64,000 bases of DNA from Boswellia sacra (taxonomy: Eukaryota; Streptophyta; Magnoliopsida; Sapindales; Burseraceae): assembly GCA_013180625.2 (NCBI GenBank), contig SNVD02013895.1, forward strand, positions 248,001 through 312,000, in the 5' to 3' direction. Of this stretch, positions 1 to 12,770 are shown piece by piece. Numbering within the stretch: position 1 is the stretch's first letter; each line of letters opens with the position of its first letter. The notes beneath the pieces are model-generated. The model was not told the origin of the DNA. It saw only the letters and a program-made list of their open reading frames with translations, and ran no database searches. The position numbers and the translations under genes are program-made.

Positions 1-128
1 ATTTAGCATATAACGTATTAACAAGATTTTTCTGCAAATGAGTTTTTTTTTTTCATCTAAGTTTATGCATAAATTTTTTTACAAGTAGGGAGACATGTAC
101 CTATAACAATTCCAGGTATGTTTTGCAG

Positions 129-2749
129 TTAATTCTTGCAAATGGACAGCCTGCTTATGTAACAATCAAGATAGAAGACCAGAAGGTGGCAAACACAAGC
201 CATGAACGTGACCGGATTTGGAATCAAACCTTTCAAATTCTATGTGCTCATCCATCTAATTCAACCATCACAATTACTATGAGAACTAAGTGCTCAGTCT
301 TGGGAAAAATCCAGATTAAAGCTCATCACATACTTGATGAGGCAAGTTTGATTAATGGGTTCTTTCCTCTTGAAATGGAAAATGGAAAGCCAAACGAAAA
401 ACTCAAGCTTAGGTTCATGTTATGCTTCAAACCAGCAATATATGAACCAACCTGGAGGGAAATACTTGGTAATTGTGAATTCCAGGGCCTAAGGAATGCT
501 ACATTTCCTCAGAGATCCAATTGCCATGTCAAGCTCTATCATGATGCTCACCACAGATCTGCCTTCAATCCTCCATTTGATCTACGTGGGTCTCCAGGCA
601 AGCTATGGGAGGATGTATACAAGGCCATTGAAGGTGCAAAGCATTTGATATACATTGCAGGCTGGTCTCTGAATCCCGAGATGGTTCTGGTAATTTCAGA
701 ATATCCATCACCTGACAATTTGTTTATTATAGCTTGGTTTTGCAATCTGACATGCTCTTAAGCAGGTTCGTGATCCTGAAACAGACATCCCACATGCCAT
801 AGGAGTGAAGCTTGGTGAATTGTTAAAACTTAAGGCTGAGGAAGGTGTGGCTGTAAGAATCATGATTTGGAACGATGAGACATCCTTACCATTCATCAAG
901 AACCTAGGAGTGATGAGAACACGTGATGAAGATGCCTTTGCATACTTCATACACACCAAAGTCATATGCAAATTATGTCCTAGACTACCCCCTCTCTTTA
1001 CTCACCACCAAAAGACTATAACAGTGGACACCCGCGTGCAAGGTTCCATCACTGACAGAGAAATTATGAGCTTTGTTGGTGGCTTTGATCTCTGTGATGG
1101 CCGCTATGATACAGAGAAACATTCATTGTTTAATACCCTCAACACAGAATCACATTGCTTTGATTTCTATCAGAAAAATATTCCCGGAGCTAGCCTTCAT
1201 AAAGGAGGGCCAAGAGAGCCATGGCATGATGTTCATGCTTGTGTCACTGGTGAGGCTGCTTGGGATGTGCTAATGAATTTTGAACAAAGATGGACTAAGC
1301 AATGGAATCCTTCTTTGCTGATCCCCATCAGCACCATACCAAATGTTTTGCACCAGTGTGATATTGCTTCAACTTCAAGCATTTCCAATGGAAGAAATTG
1401 GAAGGTACAAGTTTTCAGATCGATAGACTATGCGTCAGTTAGCCAAGTAGCTGAAAACTTGAATGTGGAGCAAAGCATACATGAAGCATATGTAGAGGCA
1501 ATAAGGCGTGCTGAGAGGTTTATATACATTGAAAGCCAATACTTCATTGGAGGATGCCATTTGTGGGAGAGAGATAGGCAGAGTGGCTGCAGAAATTTGA
1601 TTCCAATTGAGATTGCACTTAAGGTGGTCAATAAGATTAAGGCAAAAGAGAGGTTTGCAGTGTACATATTAATACCAATGTGGCCTGAAGGAGAGCCTGA
1701 GAGTGAAACTGTTCAGGATATATTACATTTTACTAGAGAAACAATGGCAATGATGTATAAATTGATAGGAGAAGCTATCAAAGAAAGCGATGAGCCAGGT
1801 CATCCAACTGATTATCTAAACTTCTTCTGCCTTGCAAACAGGGAAGAAAAGAGAAGTGGGGAATTTGAGCCTCCATACTCTCCTAATCCTTTGACGCAAT
1901 ACTGGAATGCTCAAAAGAATAGGAGGTTTATGGTGTATGTCCACTCCAAGCTCATGATAGGTAAGAATATCTTTCTTTATTGGGCAGCCTTAACATGTGT
2001 CCTAATGACGTTTTGCATTTAATAATATTTCTTGAAAACTAAGTAATTTCATTATAAAATCATAATGACGTTTTGCATTTAATGATTTTTAATCAGTAAA
2101 TTACCTAGATGAACTTTCAATCGCTGAATACCATTTTCAAAGAATATTACCCGATCTTCGATGTATTAACGTATACCCTGAAGACTATGCTATCTTATTT
2201 ACTACTACTTCACTAAATTCATGAATGTAAATGCATGTTGGAATAGTAATTGCGATGAAAAACTAACAAGGTTCTTTTTGGTGGCATTTGTATCTTTCAG
2301 TGGATGATGCATACCTTCTGATGGGATCTGCAAATATAAACCAGAGATCAATGGATGGACAAAGAGACACTGAAATTGCAATAGGATGTTACCAGCCTGA
2401 AGATGGTGATCAAATACAAAGCAATACAAGTCGTGGAGACATCCATGCATACCGAATGTCACTGTGGTATGAGCATACTGGGCTTGCTGAAGAATTGTTT
2501 CAAGAGCCTCAAACTCTGGATTGTGTACAGAAAATACGTTCCATAGGAGAGAATATGTGGAGAATTTATAGTGGTGAAGAAGTGGTAGACATGGAAGGCG
2601 TTCACCTAGTAACTTACCCTGTAAATGTAACACAGGATGGCCTAGTTGAGGATCTAGCTGTTGCTGATGGTGGTAGCGATTTTCCTGATACAAAAACTCC
2701 AGTGAAGGGAAAGAGATCCAAAGTGTTGCCTCCTGTTTTCACCACATAG
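129..2749 (+). CDS. PLDEPSILON: Phospholipase D, epsilon/alpha4 type (5' end outside window)
   Basis: Hydrolyses membrane phospholipids to phosphatidic acid and a free head group. Exons are 129-689, 766-1960 and 2301-2749; phases close (0, 1) and TAG ends at 2747. The visible part is 734 codons, so with a usual PLD-alpha length near 760 only a short N-terminal piece is missing upstream. The first ~75 residues are the tail of the C2 domain (SHERDRIWNQTF). Both catalytic HKD motifs are present: HHQKTITVD near 1005, and HSKLMIVDD, which is split across the last intron. The ERF-like motif (KAKERFAVYI) and the GSANINQRSMDG block are intact. The C2 rather than PX/PH start and the two-intron layout fit the alpha/epsilon group. 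The epsilon call also rests on gene order (FLX-like gene nearby) and could be another alpha-type paralogue. No broken catalytic residue is seen. Confidence 0.9.
2003..2083 (+). repeat. 21-bp direct repeat pair in last PLD intron
   Basis: An identical 21-base block beginning taatgacgttttgc occurs at 2003-2023 and again at 2063-2083. It lies just 3' of the donor of the final PLD intron. The spacing of 60 bp suggests a small local duplication. No function is implied. Confidence 0.75.
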
Positions 2750-3880
2750 TGGCCATATGTATTTGGCAGTTAACAGATGTTGCTGGTGGTCAATTAATAG
2801 TCCACATCTGAAAGCTCCGGAGACAGTAATTTATATTTATACTGATTTGAAAGTTAAACAAATTAGTATGCACATATCACTCACAGTAACAATGATTACA
2901 GTTGTCCAGCAGAATTGATAGTGATATTCATGCCTTTTTTTTTTTTTAATTTGTATATTATAAATAAATAAAAAAAGAACTGCTTTTAGTAGCTCCAAAA
3001 GCAATCCCACATCACATGCTTTCTTCCCTTCGTATTTTTCTGCTCCTTCCACGGATATCCAATAACAAAGGAAAAAAAAAAGTGAAAACGTGAAGAACAT
3101 TTCTAAAGACACCAATTGAATAGTATTATGATTACAATATCCAATTATTGTTCTTAACATCAGCTTATTCCACCATGAATTATAAATTATAATTGCAATA
3201 GAGGTGTACACGCGTATACTTATCCCTTTTATCATGATTAGTTTCTTACAAGCAACGCCAATTGACAATGACAAGAGCATCCACCATATCCACTATCTTG
3301 TCCAGATAGAATTTGCCCAGATGACTAAGAGAGGGAAAAAGCCAGCTGAAGTAATAATGATAATTAAAAAAAAAAATCTATTAGTTTGTCGATTGTGGCC
3401 AACATTCACCTTGGCATATTCCATTAATATACCAATTCATCCAATCTTATCTTATCTGGTCTATAATTGAAGACCCCAGATGGAGTATTGGAGCAAATGA
3501 TTGACATGTGCTGCAGGCTAATTGAGAGAAAAAGATAACAAAGCAAAGCATTTTCAGAACTTTCGGATTAAAATCTCTTTACCATGTAGACTATCTGACA
3601 ACAAATTCGGATAATCATCATATATTCCATTTCAGGCATGCATGGTTGCTTGTTTTGGTTAGTAATGAAGAGTTGGTCTCAAAAGTGTGCGTTAAGAGCA
3701 CTTGGGATGATTTCTTTTTAAGGAAATATCATATAGATAGTGAATAGTTATTGGTTATTTTACTTGTATGGTACTTTGCCTTGTCGTTCTCCCATAAAGA
3801 AAGTGAAAGCTGGAAGACAAAAAAGAATTCTGATATCTGAACTGATGCAACTGTAAACAAAAAAAAATTAAAAATAGGAA
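2750..3880. other. Intergenic: PLD 3' end to CBL10 5' region
   Basis: About 1.1 kb holding the PLD 3'UTR and the presumed CBL10 promoter and leader. Both genes point right. The sequence is AT-rich with short poly-A/T runs. Open frames here (for example 3204-3470) lack splice logic or recognisable protein content. Confidence 0.6.
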
Positions 3881-5898
3881 ATGAAAACTTCCATGAGCTC
3901 CTCCTTGGTAATCTTTCCTATGTTTCTCTATCAAATTGACTAATCAATTAATGGTTTTGTCTTTCCTTTCTTTCTTCTCATATGTTTGATCCCTGAGAAA
4001 GTTTTGAGTTGTTTTTCTTTTTTTTTTTTTTTTCTTTCCAGGTGTTCTCAGCATCCAAACTGAGAAGCATCCGAATAATTTTCAATTTCAATCTAACTTT
4101 TTTCTATTATCAAATATTATCTGAATGTTTATTGCAAGGAATCAAGCTCTTTCACGTTAAGCAGCAAGCTATGTGCTGTGTTCATCCCTTTCATAGCCTT
4201 CATTGAAGATCTGATCTTCAACTTAGCTGGTTGCCTTTATCGCCACCGCCCGCCTAAGCTTCGGTGCACTTTCAGTGACCTTGTGCGCCTTGCTAACAAC
4301 TCTCCATGTCTGTATTACATATGCATACAATAATTTTCGTTTTAGAAGCATGAGCTCGATTTTGTAAAGAGATGATTTTTTATTCTTCTAATCCTGGAAG
4401 TTAATTTATTGAGCCTGGTTATGGTGATGTTGCTTTTGCAGTTACTGTAAATGAAGTTGAGGCATTGCATGAATTATTCAAGAAGCTTAGTAGCTCTATC
4501 TATGATGATGGGCTAATTCACAAGGTAACAGAAATGGTAAAATACTTTGTGGTTATTAAATTTTTGTTGACATCAATAATTTAAACTCTTTTTTTTTTTT
4601 TTTTTTTTGAAGGAAGAGCTTCGGTTGGCATTACTCAAAACTACGGCTGGCGAAAATCTTTTCCTGGATAGGGTATAATTAACTTGTATTCTATTGCTCA
4701 CTTGAGGTTCCACACTTGGAATTCTTCTTTTAGATTTTGATGGGAAGCTCAAATTAGTATCTCGAGATATCTTGTTACCCCTTTTTTTTTTTTTAAAGTC
4801 TTGAGACCTCAAAAGTTTGAGGTAGTTTCGCTGCATCATTGATCTTAGGATATGGTAGATGGCGTTGAATGTTAATTGTTTTTGAGCTCTCTTTATAGAA
4901 ATATATGATTTCAGAATGATGCATTTCTTACAATTGTAGCTGATGTAATGCCATAACACATTGACTGCAGAAATATGTTTTCTGCTTAGTAATTAACAAT
5001 TCTTTGCAGGTGTTTGATCTTTTTGACGAGAAAAAAAATGGGGTCATTGAATTTGAGGAGTTTGTGCATGCAATCAGTATCTTTCATCCGTGCACTTCAT
5101 TGGAGAAGAAAATTGATTGTAAGTATTGAAGAAGCAAATTTATAGTTGTTTGCTTTAACCTTTAAGCAATCAGAATTGAAAGTTTGTGTTAAAGCCCATT
5201 GGTTTCTTGCCTTCTTTGAATTCCATGCAGTTGCATTTAGATTGTATGATTTGAGAGACAGGGGATATATCGAGCCAGAACAAGTGAGTATAATGATGTG
5301 AGTTTTAGAATGGTTTATAGTCATCAACACAGCTGCACAAAAATGAAACACTTGCCTGTAGTAGCAGATTGTTTATGTTATTTGCTTTTAATGTTAACTG
5401 ATAAAGAGGTGATCATATGGTAAGTTTACTCCTCACATTTCGTTCAAATTTTCAGGTCAGGCAAATGGTAGTTGCCATCTTACAAGAATCCGGCATGCAG
5501 ATTTCAAATGAATCCCTCGAAGCTATCATTCACAAGGCAAGCAATTTTCATGTTACAACTTTTTCTCTTCTGCAGCTTAAATCTTGTCTTAAGCTTTATG
5601 TAGGCTCTTTGTTTCTTTGTGCAGACATTTGTCGATGTTGATGTTGATAGAGATGGCAAAATTAATAAAGAAGAATGGAGAATTTTTGTTCTCAAGCACC
5701 CTTCCCTTCTAAAGAACATGACTCTTCCTCATTTAAAGTACACCAATTCCCAAAATCCATTTATTTCTCATATTATAAACTGATTTTTCTGCAATTTTCA
5801 TTATTGCTTCTCTTTCGAATGCTCTTTCGTCATCTTTCAGGAATATCACCACGGTGTTTCCAAGTTTTATATTCAACACTGAAGTTGAAGACAATTAG
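3881..5898 (+). CDS. CBL10: Calcineurin B-like calcium sensor, CBL10 type
   Basis: EF-hand Ca2+ sensor that in this family binds and activates CIPK kinases (salt/Na+ handling at plasma membrane and tonoplast). Exons: 3881-3907 (tentative), 4139-4307, 4442-4524, 4613-4672, 5010-5118, 5231-5283, 5456-5536, 5625-5737, 5841-5898, giving about 250 aa; AtCBL10 is about 256. The second exon encodes a hydrophobic stretch ([20 protein letters not shown]), the N-terminal membrane anchor that separates CBL10 from myristoylated CBLs. EF-hand loops follow at [24 protein letters not shown] and [13 protein letters not shown], with the C-terminal FPSF motif (FPSFIFN) that CIPKs target. The intron after exon 7 starts with GC (aag|gcaagc). 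The second exon's frame has no ATG, so the start is assigned to an upstream 9-codon exon joined in phase; that exon is the least certain part. Confidence 0.88.
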
Positions 5899-8800
5899 GC
5901 AGAAGTCCGATTGAGGCCAGATGAGGGAGAACTGCTTTACATGTCAATAGAGCTAAACTTCACTTCCAAATTCGTTCTCAGATGCAAATTGATGTGGGCT
6001 TAACCCACTGCATCTCTCTTGTATATGGTTAAAGAGATCTTCACTACTTGTTGAGTGTATTCCTAAAAACATTTATTGAATTTTTCCAGAATTGACAGGC
6101 TCAGTCTATGGCTTTAAGCTTCTATACTTTCTCTTCAAGATAAAGACGAAGAGGCCTCTCTAGGCTACTAGGCACTAGCTTTGATGACATAACCAAGAGA
6201 AATGCACTTATGTATAGCAATAATCTATAATTTATGTTTCCATGAAGTTAACACCACGAGTCCATAATGCTATATAAATATAGCATTACTTTTTTTTAAC
6301 CATCTATATGAATCTGGTAATGACGAGGTTAAGGTTCAGCAAAAAATTGAAACTAAAACATGAATGCCAATAAACCGTTACCCACCCAGTAAATTGCAGT
6401 CCACAAATGGATGATTAAGAAAACAAGTCGTCATAAACTGTATTATCGGACTGCTTTTGCTGCAGCGAAGGGCTAATTTTCTTAATCACCAATGCGGGCC
6501 TCAGCGTGCAAAGCAACAAGACTATTCATCTCCAGCATTTGATGTATTGCAGCAAGGGACTTGAAGCAACCAGCTTCTCATTGTTTCTGTGCTACCTATA
6601 TGGCAGCAATTCTTCATGCTGATGCTTCCCACACTTTGGATCCAGACTACTAAACGGAGAAGCCCATCCATTGAATTTTTCATTATCAGTCCGTCAAAAC
6701 ACAGCTCCACAAAAACTAAGAGTATTAAGATCACAGCATTAGAGTCATTTTTATCCCATCGTGGTTGGAGCCGACCATCAGTGTTCTAAATCAGTCTTAT
6801 TTCTTTTGACGAACTGTTGTTATTGATGCTTTTCGAATTTTCTCATTACAATATCACAGACTAAAGCTGAACCGAAAGCAGCATCTTTGTTGGCAGCCCC
6901 GCTCGAACAAAATAGAAGACACAGATACCTTTGGTTCATTCTCGTCCACCAAAACACCAGCTTTTTATCTGCAGAACATTAAAAACAAAAATCAGGAGAC
7001 CTCGGAAATAACAGCTCTGAAAAAAAAATGGTTTATTCTAAACGAATGTAACAAATTTATTCAACCATAAATGTGTAGGTGATGTTAAGAAGATTTTGCA
7101 ATACTAAATTAATTGGTGAAACAACTACAAGTAATACATACTGCATAGCAAGGACACCCACCCCTACTTCCAAGGTCACATCAACAGCTCATAGATAAAG
7201 CCAGAACTACTAATTGACTGTGTTGGCGGCCAAGAGAAATTCTTCCACTGTACCAAGTTGTAAGCCTAAGCAAGCAACATTAACTACTTCTTAAATCTCT
7301 TAAGAACTCACTGCAGCAATTGTTATCCTGACAGATTCAGCAACATATTTGTCTCATGATCTTGGCAGTCAAAGCCAACTACAGTTCACAGGAGAATGCT
7401 TCCGAAGCCTACTGATGATGAGGGTGATAAAAGATATGCGAAAAATAATCAGCTCTACACTTATATTAGCTTGAATCCACATAACCCACTTAGTTATCTC
7501 CCTGAAGTAATATTCAAAATCAGAAAGCTAGAAGGTTCCTAAGTTGGCGTTGGTATACAATATCACAGACTGGGCAAATATGGTTCAATACAAACAGTGG
7601 GCTTTCAACTTTCACCAAACTACTTACGACTGAAACAAGTGATATCACATAAAGCTATCGTCATAAGTCATACCGTAAGAAGATTAAAATCCTATGTCAC
7701 TCAAACATTTCAACTAATTCAGAAAACAACTAAATCAGAGCAGCAACATCGGGACTAACATAGAAGTTTTTCCGCCTTTTAAATTTGTCTACTATCCATA
7801 TGCTACTTTCTATCATTTTTTAACCTTCCTAAAAATATCCAAATCCTCAATAAAATATGACTTGTCTCATCCAAGTAGAGGACCACTGAACAAACCTCTA
7901 TAATTTCTATGTGATATTTACCTACATAATGTTAAATCCAGAAATGTCCACATCAGTCTGGAGAGTTGTCATTCCCTTCTAAAGAAATATATGTTTTATA
8001 CCATACTAGACCAAATCTTCATTAATGTCTCGGTATGGAACATTGACCTTTCAAGTCAGTATCACAGAAATCTCTAAGAATCTAGGTATCCAACAACTTA
8101 TAGAGCACAAAAAGATCTTAAATATCATCACTGTCTATTGACATTTGCAACACTAATCCAACATTACAAATTCTGGTACATGAAGCAACAAAGAAGTTCG
8201 GCAGACCGTTTGAGTAAGATAGACAAAAATTTCTGGTAAAATGTAAGAGCCTCTGGTGGTTTCGTTTATGTGACTTAACTATCGCGTAGTGTCATGAATC
8301 ATTAAGAAGCAATTTACTAACAAATGTTTCTTTGCTTGCTCAACCCTGAACTAATCACTCTACAGCTCAGTCTAAGAAATATTTGGAGAAAATACAAACA
8401 GCTTAGCAGGGATAAAGGAAGTAAACCGGCTGAAGTCATAGAAAGTTAACCTATTTCAAGGTGAGTTTTAACAAATTTGATCTAAAGAAAGCTAATGTAA
8501 TATCAAAGAACGAAATTATGGGAACACTGAATTCAGCATAATGCCACAATACTCTGTTGATTTATAATGTTAACTCAGAAAACAACATGAAATTCCAGAT
8601 CCATTAAACTCATGCAACAGAGACAGAAGTACTTGCCTATAAGGATAGATCAGAAGTCCGCCTCTCGCCACATGGCATGCCACCATCCTTCGGAAACTTC
8701 AGGGTCATCTCATTACATGCAGAAGCAATTTGTATTGCTATAGGTGGTCATTATATCTTGACCACTGAATGATAAAGCACAACCAAGAACAAGATCAACA

Positions 8801-10356
8801 ATTACAAATCCACACCAAAATCAGTCTTATGGATCTTGTGCAACTGGATGGTAAACCCGTAACCATAGACGACTCAAATGAAATTTTTGTTTAAGGCACA
8901 GAAAAACTCCAATCCAAAGTCCAAGCTTTAGATGTTATTGCCAAATTTCCACAGGCTTTTTAAGGGGAGTAAGCATGGTATGAGGACATTCATAATTTAC
9001 TCCATCTGAACATCGAAAAATATCCTACCACCTTTCTTCAGCTAAACACATTTTATGTCCATTATGCGACTGTATAATCACTATTAGCCAAATCTAGCTA
9101 TCTCTTATCCAGAGAATACGACCAGAATTTAAAACTATCTTTCAAATACAAACTCTAGGAAGGAGTATTACAACCTTGAAGTCCACTTCCTGATGAGCTA
9201 AAATTTGCTAGATTTCCTTAAACCTAGATGGGAAAAGTTAACCAAACAAAATAATATTACTGATTTATATCATGAGCAACTCATCCTCACACTCATGTAA
9301 ACCATATACACAGCTTTGGACTTGATTAACCCTACATTTAGAAATTGCCATCAAATTTCAGAAGCAACACCAGATAAATACTCTACACCTAACTTTGCAA
9401 CTCTTCAACCAAGACAACTCCATTAGATCCCAGGTTAAAACCATACAAAGATCTTGCCCTTCAGCACATTTTCAATAGATAAGAGCTTCAACTGGGTCCC
9501 ATGCTTGTTCAACTCTCATACAAAGAGAGATTCAATTCTGCTGAATCACCAAACAAACATTGCCACCATAAATAACCCTGTAACATATGCACTAACCATT
9601 CTTCATATCCTACACTAGAAATGGCAGCTGAAGGCACTTCACCAACAAATACAATCAACATAGAATCTTTCGCTTCCGAATTTCAGGTACAGGAGATGGT
9701 AAGAGCACTTAATTCCAAAGATCACCAAAATCCACTGCAGCCACATAGTTCATATACTACAATGGTGGATCATAAATGCTAAAGAGTATAAATAGGTTGA
9801 ACTCACGGAAGCCTCTATCAGTAACACAAAATCAGGGGTCTTACTCTATGTGCATGAATCTTTCCTTAATAATCACCCATACAATTTGGGAAACTTCCTC
9901 TCAAATAACAAAAAAAGAGGCAGCAGTTACATCAACAACGACAGTCAAAATACTTTATTTCAAATATCTCCTAAAAGAAAATCCCAGCAAAAACAAAGGA
10001 CGACATTGTTCAAGAGCTACTAGCTTCTATGCAAAGTTTTAAGCATATATAAACAAGCAAATATGCCAAGAATAATAAGAATGAAGAAGAGATAATAAAA
10101 TAATTAAGAAACACCCGTTGAGAGTTAAGGCCACAGTAAGCCAACTAATATATAATAGTGCAGATATATAAAAAGAAACAATTGTCTCTATTAATTAATG
10201 GAAAGCAACACTTAAATCCTATAAGAAAATTACTATTGATGTGGAATGAACAAATAGATGATTACTACTTTTTGGTTTATATTTGGAGTTGACAATGGGG
10301 CATCCAAAAAGTATGAACTGTGCATTTCTTCAATTCCAACGACAAGCACTGACAAC
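5899..10356. other. 4.4-kb convergent intergenic region
   Basis: Lies between the 3' ends of CBL10 (+) and the FLX-like gene (-). It is AT-rich and mostly featureless. On the minus strand there are weak coding-like islands around 6480-6975 and 8640-8720, with plausible splice sites but in-frame stops; they are discussed as a finding. No gene model could be closed here. Confidence 0.5.
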
Positions 10357-11579
10357 TCAACGACGACCCATACGAGGCTTCTCCCATGAAGCAGACCCTG
10401 GGCCATAAATGGGACCCTTGTCAGCAACACCCTGAGAAATGGCATAGGAGACAGTTAGTACAATATTACGCACATCCAGCATGATAATCCAATTACTAAA
10501 AAAATATACATATATATCCAATATGAAACATACCCGGTGAACCCCATATCCAGGAAAACCCCCCTCTGGACTGCTAAAATTCATCCCATATGGTCCACCT
10601 TGAGCAATTACACATAAAGATAAGGAGATCAGAAGATATAATGAACCAATGAAAACATCTTTTGATCTCTTCTGTTAATAATATTTTTGGGGTTGCCTGC
10701 TAATATGTATTTAAGCTTCCATGAGAAACATGTAAGACAGATGGGACATACCAGCACCCCATGGTCTGCCATCAACACTAGTAAGTTCTGCACGTAACTT
10801 TTCAACTTCACGAGCCATAGAAACCAAATTCTTCTCCATTGCCTGTCTCTGCTCGACTAGCTCAATGTTTGCCTTCTTTTCATAATCAGCAGCAGCTCTA
10901 CAAAATAAGAGCTTGTTTTTAGCATTAAACAGATGATATTGCTGTAGAACAAAAGATAAGTTCAAGATCGATGCTAAAAGTATAGAACACTTTGTCTTAA
11001 GCAGGACAGTTTCACAGCTGATAACATGAGAACAAACATAGACTATAACCTAGCATGCATAAGCTCCTGGTGCAAGCCTTCAACCTCTGCCCTCAAATGA
11101 GGAATCTGTTGATTATCAGCTTGCAATTTTGAAACTTCTTTCTGGAGAGTCTGAACTTGCCCACTGAGTTCATTCCTAAGGTTATTCAGCTTCTGAATTT
11201 CAGCACGGAGCTGTACAGCCTCCTTTTTCAAAGGCTCAGTCGCACGAAGATCTGCTTCCATCTTCAACCCTTTCTGAACAAGGTCCCTCAAGTGCACTTC
11301 TTGTTCTGTACGAATATCAGCAATGACAAGATTCATTCGGTGAAGCTCTTCCTTAGAAGCAGCAAGCTCTCGCTGCATGGCTATTCTATCCTCAACCAGC
11401 CTACGATTATCAGCCAAAAGTCTCTGCATTTCAGCATGTTGTAATTCAAGTTCTTCCTCCAACAAAGCAGGATGTGGAGGTGGCTGAGGCATTGGAGGGC
11501 CACGAACAAAAGGTCTTTCAGATGGAAACCCACGTCGGTCATTATAAGCTTCACGAGGAATGCGATTTCTCCCGGCCAT
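10357..11579 (-). CDS. FLXL3: FLX-like coiled-coil protein (FLXL3 type)
   Basis: Coiled-coil protein of the FLOWERING LOCUS C EXPRESSOR-like family; FLX itself acts with FRIGIDA in activating FLC, but FLXL3's own role is less clear. Coding exons in transcript order: 11579-11050, 10897-10752, 10598-10534, 10431-10357, phase-consistent, 271 aa. The start at MAGRNR is the first ATG after the leader-intron acceptor. The N-terminus is arginine/proline-rich ([18 protein letters not shown]), followed by a long heptad-rich helix (about residues 45-205) with [12 protein letters not shown] and [16 protein letters not shown]. The tail is glycine/proline-rich and ends in KPRMGRR. Neighbours match the Arabidopsis order PLD-epsilon/FLXL3/At1g55160, which supports the FLXL3 assignment over other FLX paralogues. 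Confidence 0.88.
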
Positions 11580-12770
11580 TAGGTCTGGTCTGCATGAATG
11601 CAACACATGAAATAATCAAAATAAAATAGATTTTTCTTTTCTAATGAAATTCCCAAGGAAGTTGGCAATACGAATCTTATTAAAGCTTTTAAAAATCAAT
11701 AATCCTACCATATATTCACCCACGCACACACGCACACGCACACAATAAAAAAAAAAGAAAGATACAACTAAAACTAATCTATTCTGGATGTTTCAACATT
11801 GAATCACATTCTAGAACACTTAAAACAAAAGAAAGAGGGCCAAGAATAAAAACGAACTTGCAATATGAAAGAAACACGTACTGGCTAGCTACAAAGCTTT
11901 CATGAAATACATTAATATAACAAGGCAGCGCAAGGTCCTGTAACCCAACTAATCCACCGGTGACCCATTAGAAAAATTCAAGAAATTTGCATAATAACAT
12001 AAAGAAGTTCATGAAATCTTACAGAAAAATACCAGACACATTTCAACAAAGTCCAATCTAAAGCTAAACACAACCGAATTTCCACCAAATGCCAAAAAAT
12101 AATAATAATAATAAATAAATAATAAAATAAAATAAAACCCCATACTACAATAATCAAACCCCCATAGCAAAACAAACTTACATTCTCTAACTTTCTATAC
12201 TGTTTTCCTTATCCTATGCAAAAGAATCCTTACTTTTATTATTTATAATAACATTAAAAAATAATTTAAAAAGATAAAATCACATTATTAACATCTGATA
12301 CACATCAAAACAACCAAAATAATAATAATAATAATCACAAACCCTAAAACTTAACAAATTTAACTTGCATAAAGGCTAATAAACCGACCCTGTTCAGCGG
12401 GCGTGTAACTCTAGAAGCCCAAATAAACTACAATCCCCTCCACTCAATTAAGCAAATTTCAGCTACTAATTTTCTACTAACTCAAAATCTCCAATAATCA
12501 ACCAAAATTACAATCTAAAAATTAACATGCACAATCAAACCAAGATGAATTTTTTGATACATAATTTTCTTTTTTACAGGAAAGTGAACGGAAATAGAAT
12601 AATTATGGTGAACAAAGGTCAGTGAGAATAATAGTCGCTACCTGAGAAGAGGAGCTAGAAGATATTTTGGGAAGTCCGGAGGGACTTGATTGATATTTTG
12701 CCGAAGAAGAGGCGAAGAAGAAAGCTGGTCTCGTTTGGTGTGGTTTGGTATGGTTTCTAGCAACCGATGC
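11580..12770 (-). other. FLX-like gene 5'UTR exon and ~1.05-kb leader intron
   Basis: A consensus acceptor (cattcatgcag) ends at 11590, ten bases upstream of the ATG. The matching donor (tcag|gtagcg) is at 12641-12642. This implies a noncoding first exon of roughly 12642-12770 and a leader intron of 1,052 bp. The transcription start is not directly visible. Long leader introns often raise expression in plants, but that is inference here. Confidence 0.65.

Noticed and set aside
2205..2693. 162-codon open frame antisense to the last PLD exon
   Set aside because: It mirrors a strongly recognised coding exon, has His/Gln/Leu-rich composition typical of antisense frames, and no independent support.
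4009..4206. Plus-strand frame starting in a poly-T tract before CBL10
   Set aside because: The real CBL10 frame here is a different one ([11 protein letters not shown]); this frame ends just as the homology begins.
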